A stretch of DNA of 22,466 nt from Asterionellopsis glacialis (lineage: Eukaryota; Bacillariophyta; Plagiogrammaphyceae; Rhaphoneidales; Asterionellopsidaceae): assembly GCA_014885115.2 (NCBI GenBank), contig WKLE02000689.1, positions 8,194-30,659 on the forward strand. The letters are read 5' to 3'. Positions 10,058 through 20,172 of the stretch are shown here, piece after piece; position 1 is the stretch's first letter, and each line of letters begins with the position of its first letter. The position numbers and the translations under genes were made by a program. The notes under the pieces were generated by a model. The model was given only the letters and a program-made list of their open reading frames with translations, was not told the DNA's origin and made no database searches.

Positions 10058-11058
10058 CATCAGCAGCAGCATCATCAGCAAACACCCATGAGACCTCTTG
10101 TTCCAAATAATAATAATAATCCAACAATAAAAACACAACCACCACAAATCCAACAACAACAGCATCAGCAACAGCATCATCAACAACAACGGTCCATGCC
10201 AATTCAACAACGACGGGGATCTGACCCCTTTGAACCTACACCTTTACATAAATTGGTTCAACCTACTGGAGGTTCCACTTCCTCCACAAGTGCATCATCT
10301 TCAAAACCACCACCCCAACAACAACAACTACATCAACATCAACAGCAACGTCAAAATATGCGTGAACAACAACAACAACAACAAATCCAAAAGATGCGTG
10401 AACAACAACAACAACAACAACAACTTCGACGAAGTGCCATAATGAAGGTTCAAAATCCTGTAGCAGGGACTCATCCTAAAATTGGTGGTGGTGGTACGAC
10501 TGGTGTCACAACAGGATCCTCCCCTACAAGTAGTGGTGTACCACCCCATTTACGTGCACAAACATCTGTCAGTAGTACAACATCCACCGTAGTATCCAAA
10601 AATTCATCTTCTCATCCACCCATGAGTATCCTTCAACAACAACAACAACACCCGGAATTGGAAGCCAAAAAACGTAAAGAAAAATTTTTAATGTTTACTC
10701 GGGTCTTGATGAAATATTTGGAACAAAAGGATCCTGCCATGCATCAAAATGCCAAGGCTGTCATTCGGGATTGTGCTGAAAAGAATAAACAAAAAACACC
10801 AGGATTTGAAAGTGTCACGGCAAGTATGCAACAACGATTACGTGCCACTGTGGGGACTACCTATTGGGACCGTGCAGAAGTGTACTTGCAACATTTTCTC
10901 AGGAAGAAGGAAGAAGAAGCCAAAAGGCAACAACAACAAAAGAATAAAGGATCACTTTTACCTGGACAACAACAACAACAACAACAACAGCAACAACGAG
11001 CTAGACAGGTACAACAGGCATCAGCAGCACAACAACAACAACAACAACAAGTAGCTGC

Positions 11059-11089
<31 letters not shown>

Positions 11090-12544
11090 GTGGCTGCACA
11101 ACAACAACGTGAACGTCAAAAATTAGTAGAACAACAAAAATTGCAACAACTCCAAGCATTACAAAAGCAAAGTCAAAAACAAAAGAAAGAATTGAAAGCT
11201 GCAGAAACCAAAAAGAAACAGGAAGCACGGAAACGTGCTGTTGCAGCTAAAAAGGCAACGGCAGCAACACAATCACAACAGTCAATAACACAAGCAGCAG
11301 CAACAGCTGCAAAGTTGGTACAACTTCAACAACAACAAAAATCACCTACACCCAAAGCAACAAGTGGTAGTGGTGCTGGGGGCGATGCACAATCCACCTC
11401 CTCTCCATCTTCTAGGAGTGTACCAGATCCTACGGCAGCAGGTGTTGCGAAAAAGAAAAAATCGAAAAGTAAATCGGCTGCTGCCGCCGCGGCAGTAGTA
11501 GAAAAAGACGAAGAACCACCACCACCACCTCCAAGAGAATACAATGAGTTTATGGAATTGATAGATCATGCTGTGTCATACAATTGGGTATCAGCAGGAT
11601 TATTACTATCCAAAGATCACAAGGGGATTGTTGATTTAAGCGAAGAACAAAATATATTATTATATGGTAGTGTGGATAAGGGGGGAGAACCACCCAAACC
11701 GGGATTAGAAGCAGCCAGTAGAATTGTTGCAGAACAAAAGGGAGATCCATCAGCTACACCACACATTAAGAGAGGGTGGCATAAACGAAATGTCCTTTCC
11801 GCTCGTGCAGCATGGGCAAGAGTTCGTTTACCGGAAGTTGAAGACGAAAAGAGAGCGATAGAAGCTGGGGGTATGCCTATAGTTGGGGGAGTGTGTCTTC
11901 CTCCGATTCCGAAGAAAAGTAGTGTCAATCATGATACACCATCATCTCCTGCTATCCCTGCAAATCCTACACCAGCAAACACCTGGTATAACGAAGAGCG
12001 AGCAGAAGAAGATTCAACATTGGCACTTTTGAGTGAAGCAACAGATATTTATCTCAAGTCAATATTGGAAAAGGCAGTCCAATGTGCTCACCAAAGACAA
12101 AATTTAGATGGTATTCGTTTGTGGCACTTGCAGCATGGAGATTCCAAACCTCCCTTGTCCCTTCGTCTTGGGTGTGACGTGGAAAGACAGGTAGCACAGG
12201 CAGCAGGGAATGCTGCGAAAACAGTCAAGCGCATGGAAGCAGCCTTGGAACGTCAAGAAGGTGTCCCACCACAGGCAAGGGCATTGGATGATAGCAAGGT
12301 ACTATGCCAAGCGTATAGTATGGCCGACTTGGCAACTCGACCGAAATTAGCATCTGCAGAGTCGCAATCTGATACTGACGCCAAACGCAGTTATGAAGTA
12401 TTTGGGGGTAAGAATAGTGGCGCTCCTCCTTTTGGTCGTGTACCAAAGGTAGCAAAACTGATGTTGGGAGATTTTAGATCAGCAATGGAAAACACACCTT
12501 TTGCTCATCAAAGGAAAAGTGTTGCAGCGTCAGCATTCTTTTAA
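9452..12544 (+). CDS. Poly-Gln nuclear protein, probable transcription coactivator subunit
   Basis: A single exon encodes 1,030 aa. The start has a good context (ATCATGG) and is followed by an acidic Ser/Asp patch (about 10-30). Residues about 60-400 are dominated by Gln, His, Pro and Ser with several runs of 7-10 Gln. A compact charged-helical domain follows at about 400-490 (KFLMFTRVLMKYLEQKDP, later TYWDRAEVYLQHFLRKK). A second Gln zone with coiled-coil character covers about 490-600, then Lys/Ala-rich and Pro-rich linkers. A folded C-terminal half starts near 695 (EFMELIDHAVSYNW). The segment near 855 (LALLSEATDIYLKSILEK) has a histone-fold-like helix pattern. Poly-Gln plus such a helix recalls SAGA/TFIID subunits (Ada1/Hfi1, TAF4, TAF12) or Mediator tail proteins. 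This is inference: I cannot assign the family, and the 400-490 domain is unknown to me. The gene converges on the cyclase gene. Confidence 0.88.
10025..10054 (+). repeat. (CAG)10 run within the poly-Gln gene
   Basis: Ten perfect CAG codons encode an uninterrupted Gln10 run, followed by HHQQQHHQQ. Other Gln tracts in the gene are mainly CAA or mixed CAA/CAG. This is therefore the purest CAG slippage substrate in the window. Confidence 0.95.
11060..11089 (+). repeat. (CAA)10 run within the poly-Gln gene
   Basis: Ten perfect CAA codons lie between two copies of a VAA spacer (VAA-Q10-VAA). A shorter, CAA-dominated Gln run precedes them at about 11031-11049. The repeated Q(n)VAA layout suggests local duplication of a Gln-run-plus-spacer unit. 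Confidence 0.9.
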
Positions 12545-12828
12545 GTGGGGTAAGCTTTAAGCATTTTCTATTAGTTTGGATACTCATATTATGCAGCACC
12601 TTGTGCCACAAGATTCCATATGTTCGATTTTTCTGGCGGTCAAGCTCTTTTTAGATCGGTGGCGGGTTTGTTCGTTATATTCTTTGAGTTTTTGAACATT
12701 GCATTTCCTGTCACATGGATTTATGTTGTGTTTCGGATATTATCCATTATCGACAATACGTAATGAAGCGCTGCACATGGGGAATTTGAAATGAAGCGAA
12801 TGGCAGGAACTATTTGTCTATGATTATT
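12545..12828. other. Convergent 3' spacer between poly-Gln and cyclase genes
   Basis: Only 284 nt separate the two stop codons, so the 3' UTRs of these opposite-strand genes probably lie close together or overlap. No coding frame, clear AATAAA or hairpin stands out. Confidence 0.5.
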
Positions 12829-15800
12829 CTATATGAGACCCATTTCTTCTGCCAGAGACTCTAGTTTCTTGAGAGCCTGCATTGACTGTGTGTGAGCAAC
12901 AACAGCCATACCTTTGCCTGAGATCTCAGCTGCTCCTCGGGCAACATCGAGGCCATTGCGCACTAAAGTTACCTTTCGTTCATCTCCATCCTCAAGTCGT
13001 TTAGCGACATAGTAGCAAATCTCTGCTGTAATTGAGTCTCCAACTCTACTAACGTTTCCCATCCCATGGTTAAAAACTTTTCCGAATTTGAGGTTCTCTT
13101 CGTCTAGGACAAATTCTAAATATTCCTCAAATCGTTCTACCTCTTCATCTTCTTTACCCGCGAGGTCCAAAAGCATCATCAAAGGCTTATAGACCGGAAG
13201 GGCAAATGTAAAGGCACCCTCCCCAAAATGTTCGTTAAAAGCTTGCACAACAAATTTATCCCAATTTTCCCTTGCTTCCAGCGCAAGTCCGTTGTCTTTC
13301 ATCGTCCACATAACAGGGTATAAAAGGACACCAGAATTGTGTACATTCCTTGGCTCCATGTGTGGCATAAGCTCATTGATGACATAGTGACAAGTTCTGA
13401 TTGCCTCCTCTGGATTATTCAGCTCCATATGCCACAGAGCGCTCGCGCTATAACTTTGTCCAGCACGGTCACTTCCATATGCCTTGCATATTCCGGCTGA
13501 GTGTTTCTTAACATCATACACCCTTTCTAGTTCCTTATGCGCAGCGAGAGCTTTTTCAAAGTTGCCCAATCGAGCATGTACTTCACCTTGCATAGCAAGA
13601 GAACGAGCATAGTGCACAGGATCTCCGTTTAAACGTGTCTCATTCACAAACTTTTTCACTAAATTTTGTTCATACGTGCACTCGTCGTCCTGTTCAATCT
13701 GGCCAAATTTTAGGCAAATAAAAAGACCGCTGAAGATAGGGAATACGATAGTTCTATCCTCAAAGCCATAAGACGCCGGGGCTGCTTCGTATATCTGGTA
13801 TTTTTAAAGAGAAAAAGAAGAATTAGATGAAGAGCATCTCAAGATCTGGAAAAGGGTACAAGACAAGAAGAAGCCGTACCTTCAGAGCGTTTTGGTATGT
13901 TGCAACACTCTCTGCTGCCCGCTGAAGGTTAGCGAGGCACTTTGCTAGTCCGATGTGCACCTTGATTATATACTCCAAGTCAGTAACACCGAGGGAATCG
14001 AGCACCTGCTCGGAGAAGCCTGGAGTTAAGAAAAGAGCAGAGTTGTGTCTGGAAGTGAGCGTGTATAAAATCGAAATTGTATTGTGCATAAACCGATCGG
14101 TTCTTACCTCCGATGGATTCTTCGGATTCTTCTGTGCCCCTCCACATGTCAAGAGCATCGTTGTAGATTCCAATGGATTGCTGGTGAAGACCAAGTTCTT
14201 CAAAACTTTTACCCAATGACATTGCTAGGGAAGCAGACTTCACAAAGTCACCACTTTCTTTCCAGTGAGAAAAGAGCTTAACTCTTGTAGTATAATCTCT
14301 ATCCCCTTCGCCATATTCCCTTTCCAAAGTCATCGCAATAACTCGATGCACATCTCGTTTTCTTGAAGCAAGCATCATCTGTAATAACGATGCTCTCCAA
14401 ACATCATGACAGAAAGAGAAAGATCTATTCGAGACTCTCTTGCCAAATTGAAACGGGTTGCTAACTGTATCTTTGACTGGGGTGTGCCCTTCTTCAATAT
14501 CTTCTACTTCACCACCCTCAAAAACTTGAATTAAGATTCTTTCGCTGACAAGGAAGTCAAGCGCAGAACAAACTCTTTCTGTGTGGATGTGTTTCTGCGC
14601 ATTGTTTACCTGCAAAAATTGGTGCACAACAGCAACTATCTCGAACAGGTCAAAATGGTGACCAAGGACTACAGCCAAATTCAATACGTTCCGGACATTT
14701 GCATCGAAAGAGTCAACTCTGTGAATGATTAGTTCTCCAATTGACGCAAAAGTCGTCTGAGTGTTATGAAATAGTGCGACAAATTATGAGGGATTGTGAC
14801 TAATTGGCAAGATATACAAAAGAGAATACATTTCGAGCAGTCTTACCTGACTACCACCATCATCTTCTCGCCAGGTATACAGGTCAGTTTCTTTGTCTAA
14901 CTCAATTGCCTTCCTTCTTTTAGCACTCTCAATAATTTCGTTTGCAAAGTGAGGCATCCCGCCAGATTGTTTAAAAACGTCACTTTGCAGCTTTTCAGAA
15001 ATTTGCTCCTCATCCAGTCCTAGTTCTACCGCGAGCAAGCTCCGAATGTTCGCTTTCGTAAAGCGAGATAAATGAAGATGAACAAATCTTCCTTGTTCAG
15101 TGTATTTGTCGTTCAGTTCGTTCCAAAAAGAAGGCTCGATTTCTAAATTGTAGTCCTTCAGAGGTCTAGAAGAGCACACCACAAACAAATTTCGAGTAGT
15201 AATAAATAGTTTGTAAAGAACTTTCCAAGACATTTCATCCATCATGTGTACATCATCAAGAGCTACGATGACCAATTCTGCCCGCTTTGTACACATTTGA
15301 AACGCTTGTGCCATGAAGTTGATAGTCGAGTGCAGTGACGGAGCCTTTCCCTTTGCTTTATCATCTCTAGTATGTAAGGCATCTTTGTTAAGCCCAAGTA
15401 CATGATGTCCGATAAGCTCAACAAATTCTGGTGATGCGTCCATCTCTCTACACAAATGAAGAAGCCTATCTGGTGAGGCAGACCAGCCTGACAATCCGGA
15501 AAGCATCGAGTTTGAAGAGGCCTGGGATGCTGCTGACAAACCCTCCCAGTCTGCGTCAATTGCGTCCGTAAAGTCACTACCCGACATAGCTGACAATATT
15601 GAACCCGTCGTTGCAGATTTGTCGTCGGACCACGCTTGTACTTCACCTAAGACATCCGGCAATAATGATTTAAGCATACTATTAAATGCATAAAAAAAGG
15701 GTTTGGAATTAGTAAGAAAATAGAATCACCACATAATAAAAACAGAAAGTAGAGATACCTCACCTGAATGGAACAAGTTTATCGCCTTCCTTACAGACAT

Positions 15801-18581
15801 GCTTCGCGATCAAGGTACGCTTTCGCTTCCTACTCATAAATTTTCTAATATGTTCGACCGATTGAAGGACTGCAGTACTTTTACCAGTACCGCTTTCTGC
15901 AGACACCAACGCTAACTTAGCCGCAGAATTAAATGCTGTCATTTCTCTTGCCATTCCAACCAACTTTTTAATTTCTGCCTTTCTACCCACGAAATTTGAC
16001 TTCACGCGACCCCACCGTCTTTCGATATTTGTAAGTGGCTCGTATATCGGGACTGGGAGGGCAAAACCCTTGGCCTTCACAGGCTCAAGCGCGTTAAATC
16101 CAAATCCCTTGTTTGCTCTCATACGAATCATGTCATCTACTAGAATACCAGGATTTGTGGCAGTCATCATCAGACGTGCTGCAAGATTGACAGAAGGACC
16201 CAATACAGCGTATTCATGTCGTTTGACACCTCCGACGACTCCGCAATAGGCGTTTCCCATTGTGGCTCCAACTCTATTGTAGACACCAAGGTCATTTTGA
16301 AGAGAGTGGTGCAAGGCACTAGTTGCTGGTAAAGCCCGTTCAGTTACCCTGAGAAGTGAGGACAGCAAGGAAAATTTAAGCAAACAGCCAGGGTAATGGA
16401 ATCTGCGTTAATGGTACAAAATAGAACTCACATATTGGGAAAAGAAGAGCCTCGAAGTCCGAACGTTGCGATGAGCACTAGTCCTAAGAAAATACCGCAA
16501 ATCGAAGCAAAGTAAGCAAAAGAAAGAGAGAAAGTGAGAAAAATCTTTCAATGCATCTGATGACATTATCATGGCTCTCGAATAAACACACCCTTGTCAT
16601 CTACAATGAATTGCCTCAAGTGTCCGCTGTAACGAATGAGCTCTCTTGTACAAACTCTCATAATATCATTGAGTAGCTTGAACAATTTCGAATCTTCTTT
16701 TGCATTCCCAGTAATTTTTGCCTTAACTTTTGGCATGCTAATAAACATCACATAAACACTTCGAAGCTCTGCCTCTTCCGTATGTCGCTGCTGAATGCTT
16801 GAATTTCGTCTTCTAGGATTTTTGGCAATAGCTGTGTCATTGTCAACTACTACAGGATGCACATATAATGATAATAATTTTCGATATTGCGCCAGGTCAT
16901 CATTTTCCCAACCTTCCCAGAGGGCCTGGACAGAATGCCGGCGACGCATCTTTGGTATATTCCTAGCTCGGAATTTGGCTGCTGACTTAAATGCAATCAA
17001 TACCGGTTGGTCTCCTTCATATGAAGCAAGGCTTTCCTCCAAATTACAGTTTTTGCGCAACATAGCAAACGCCTCTACAGATGAGAGAAATTCTCCATGG
17101 GTGGCTGCGTCCCCTGCTTCCGTCGATTGACGGATGGGATCTCCCAGGATGAGGTACTCACGGCGAAAGTCGTTATCACCTACATGTACTCCTACCACTT
17201 TTCCAACACCCAACCCGCAGTGGACATTTAGCGTTGCGACCTGGTTTCCTATTTCCATCGCAGCAGCGTGTCGTGACGTGGCATAAACAGGATAATCTGA
17301 GCATTTTGACACCACACCAGCACCACAGGTTGCTGCTATTGATACACAGTCTTCAATTGTTAGTCGACTGCTCTCGTCCTCTCCTTTCAATTGCCATTCT
17401 GCAAATAAGGCATCGCCTGCAAACTTGAGAATATCACCTCCATGCGAAGTCACTTCGTCAACAATCAATTGGAAGTATGCATTAATTGTCTATGAAAGAG
17501 AAGTAGAAACAAGTTTTAGATCGATTCAGCAAAGAATCTATTGTAAAATATTTTTATGTTCAAAATTGTTATTGCTTACCTCTGAAAGTCGCTCTGGTGA
17601 TACAAGTTTAGAGAGCTTCGTAAAACCGGAAATATCAACAAACAACAGAGCACTCTCATGTCTCGAAGCATGCGGCAACTTCAAAGTGCCTTGTGTGTAA
17701 TGTGTCGAATGTCCACTTGATCGTCGTTCCGGTAGGAAAATTTTGGGTGTTTTGTCAACCGTATGTGCTACTTTCGCTGTGTCAGCATCAAGCATTTTTT
17801 CTGGAACTGGAATTAATGGCGTTTCTTGATCATTTTTCTGCTCTATTTGTTCTGGTCGAGTCTCTGGCAAAAGCTGTCCTTCTCTCTCGTCCTTTTTTTG
17901 CGTTTCTTGAACATTTTTCTGTTCTATTTGTTCCGGTTGAGTCTCTGGCAAAAACTGTCCTTCTTTCTCGCCATTGAATTTAATATTGCTATTGGTTGGT
18001 TCTTCGTCGGATGGGTAATCTTCCTCTTCTTCCTCTTGGATATGTGTAAGTCCAGTTCCTAACAGAGTTTGTTCTCCAGTGTCTCCTTTGTCTTCATCCG
18101 CTCCATCTTCGTCTTCATCTTCGTCCTCTTCTTTGATTTCAGTAAGAGAAGAAATACGCAGCTCTTGGATATCAGGAATATTACCCTCCTTGCTATTTTG
18201 GACCTCTTCTTCTTCCTCTTCATCCGACAAGTCACTCAAATGTGCATCTTCTTCTGACGACGCCGACGAAGACATGATTTCGATACTGCTGTCGTGTTCT
18301 TGCATAAGAGTGATGTCGTGTTCTAATCTATCAAGGACACACACTGGAACATGACGCGAGAGCCAAGTGACCGAATTCAAAAGATTTACACGGCCAGCCA
18401 ATGCTTCACCCAGGTCAACCGCCTTTTGGTTTTCTAAAACATGGGTCATCATTCGGGCCAGATCTTCATCGTCTACACCCCCGTCCTCGCTTACAATCGA
18501 CGGCATGCTGGCAGCCGATGACCGAACATCACTGGTCGGACTCGGACCAACCTGTCGTGATGCCAAGTCCGTGCTGCTCAT
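12829..18581 (-). CDS. Soluble adenylyl cyclase-like protein: tandem class III cyclase, P-loop ATPase, TPR-like tail
   Basis: Expected to make cAMP (or cGMP) in the cytosol, as no membrane span is seen. Exons: 18581-17580, 17489-16592, 16484-16432, 16348-15764, 15678-14847, 14756-14108, 14019-13880, 13794-12829; seven introns of 83-107 nt, one with a weaker GTGTGT donor. About 1,707 aa. Residues 1-300 are acidic and disordered. Cyclase domain 1 (about 308-500) has metal-binding Asp in FVDISGF (D316) and FAGDALF (D360). Domain 2 (about 600-755) lacks those Asp but has VNLAARL (N705, R709). The ATPase has a Walker A-like AESGTGKS (about 801-808, first Gly replaced) and Walker B VIVALDD (about 981-988). 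The helical tail resembles TPR and ends in a family-like HSAGICKAYGSDRAG segment. Order matches ADCY10. The A5 run at 16440-16444 breaks frame by one base. The start at 18581 is the first in-frame ATG; an upstream exon is possible. Confidence 0.92.
16440..16444 (-). other. Apparent 1-nt frame break in cyclase exon 3 (A5 run)
   Basis: Homology fixes the frame before this run (LVLIATFGLRG) and after the next intron (TERALPATSALHH). The canonical GTGAGT donor at 16431 and the CTTCTCAG acceptor at 16349 join them one base out of phase, giving a stop two codons into exon 4. With four A instead of five, the exon reads SSFPNM and enters exon 4 in frame. No alternative donor or acceptor with a good consensus repairs it. 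The summed CDS length is 5,125 nt, one more than a multiple of three. Confidence 0.75.
17821..17970 (-). repeat. 81-nt period tandem duplication inside cyclase exon 1
   Basis: Two 69-nt copies at 17821-17889 and 17902-17970 start 81 nt apart and differ at 6 of 69 positions. They encode two in-frame copies of a Gln/Glu-rich segment (EGQFLPETQPEQIEQKN and EGQLLPETRPEQIEQKN) in the acidic N-terminal region. The 27-codon period keeps the frame. The region is otherwise low complexity (Glu/Asp/Ser). Confidence 0.92.
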
Positions 18582-18904
18582 GGAATCAATTTCTTTGACG
18601 TTTCTAATGAAGTGCGCGCTTCTTCTACAGTCTGTATCTAAGGCTTGATGTTCTAGCAAGTTTTGTGTCAAGTCTATTGAGTACCGTATTACGCATTCAA
18701 TTTCACTTATTTTGTTATGCCCGCACTATCAAGAGGGCGATGCCAGAAGCCGCAAAAAGTCGTTCCTTCGTTCTACTGTACGGAATTTCTTGAAGGCTCT
18801 TTTGATGTGAGTTCAAGGTGATGACGATTTCAAGATGGAAGTGGCACCGTTCTCTTTATTTATTTCTGTAGTAAAGTAAGTTAGTTGGTCCTGTAGAGAA
18901 TCTG

Positions 18905-19145
18905 GTTCCTACCGTACCTGGTACCAAATACCTACAATTACCGGTACCTGGTACAATTTAGGACTATGGACAAGTACCTGGTAGGACCTAGTTTGTGTCG
19001 ATATTGCCCCTGTTCTTGTCGGTCCTACCTGCTTGTGTTTGAAGTTAGGCTTTGGTACACAACAATATTTACAGACTACCTGGTAGCGGTCCTACACTAT
19101 GAAACCCATGTACGGTACCTGGTACAGTAACTTTACAGGTACTTG
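18905..19145. repeat. GTAC-rich palindromic repeat cluster, middle
   Basis: Repeated words such as CGTACCTGGTACC (from 18913), CCGGTACCTGGTAC (from 18941), AGTACCTGGTAGGACCTAG (from about 18972) and ACGGTACCTGGTAC (from about 19113) are mixed with TAGGTCCTA-type words. This is the same vocabulary as the cluster at 8971-9260. It starts about 320 nt upstream of the cyclase ATG. A few further words follow at 19500-19565. Confidence 0.7.
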
Positions 19146-20126
19146 TACTAGCACAAGATAGAGCACGATCCCACGGTGGAGAATTACCTGTAATTACTCA
19201 CCTGTTACTAGTATTAATACCAGCAGTTAGGCAGAAGGCATCTGGAAGTTACATGCGCCAGGTGGGTGCCGTTAGATTATCTCTAGAGGTTGGTTTTCTG
19301 CTAACTGCATGGGGGGAGGACCTACGTGCATTACAGTAGTCTACAGGAATTGGTTACATGAAGTAAAATCGATACTAAGACGTACGGAATAATTCGAATC
19401 ACGATATGAGTGTCTCAAATTCTTCGTAAAGTTTTTGTCTTTTATACGTACTCATTTTTATGATCCCTTATATTATGTGAAATGTACTTTCTGTAAGGTA
19501 GTACCTGTAGATGTACTTTACCAGGCACTTCTTAAACAGAGACACGTTACTGTACCTGCTGGTACACATGCTGAGGGTTAATTATTCAAAATCAGTGCAT
19601 CATATAAAGTTCTTATTCGGGTACACGTACATTCGACATTAGCAAACATAACAAATAAGCTTCTACTGAACTTCACCTGTCATTATTTTAAGAATAGTAG
19701 TTGAAGTTTACTTTTAGAGATCAGAGACACTACTCAGCAGATGAATGGAAGATTTTCCGCCAACCATCAATCTGGAACAGAATGGGGTCCTAAAAAAACA
19801 TGAAATATTATACCAGTACGGTATGTATGAAAATACAATACCTGTTACATTGACACCAATGACATTTGGGGAAAATGACGTAAAGGCTCACGATGATGGT
19901 AAATTTGATTTGTGCTTGTTCTGTGGCCAGTGGGGCCAGTGACAAGGCCATAAGGCACTTGCCAGATCTGAGAAGACATTTTAAGGGGGTCTATGTTGAT
20001 TTCACTAGTACATACCGGTACTATTCCTGCTTACATTCACTTGAAAAGTAAGATTAGACAGGACTTGTCCTACCAGTCCTACATCATGTTTCATGTTGCT
20101 AGCTTAAGCTTGAACTTTGGAACCTT

Positions 20127-20172
20127 ATAAGCAAGCAACCCTAAGTTGGCCAAAATGTGCACTGCTGCTTAT
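20127..20172. repeat. Weak third inverted-repeat unit (copy C)
   Basis: ATAAGCA at 20127-20133 and TGCTTAT at 20166-20172 form a 7-bp inverted repeat with the same terminal word as copies A and B. An AAGCTTGAA string lies just outside at about 20107-20115, and TAAGTTGGCC inside recalls the inner arms. It is shorter and more diverged, so membership of the family is tentative. Confidence 0.35.

Noticed and set aside
9608..11228. Several Leu-, Val- or Asn-rich frames overlapping the poly-Gln gene
   Set aside because: These are out-of-frame or antisense readings of CAA/CAG runs, which give Asn, Thr, Leu, Val, Ala or Cys repeats.
17538..17579. Continuation of the cyclase frame past 17580
   Set aside because: It reads through a canonical GTAAGC donor into AT-rich sequence. 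Splicing to 17489 restores the family motif from INAYF through FAGDALF.
18069..18354. Plus-strand frames rich in Phe, Ser or Val
   Set aside because: They are antisense to the Glu/Asp-rich exon 1 of the cyclase. The composition follows from GAA/GAG/GAT codons read backwards.
19745..19942. 65-codon ATG frame in the right spacer
   Set aside because: No family resemblance, no splice or polyadenylation context, and an AT-rich setting. A chance frame is more likely.
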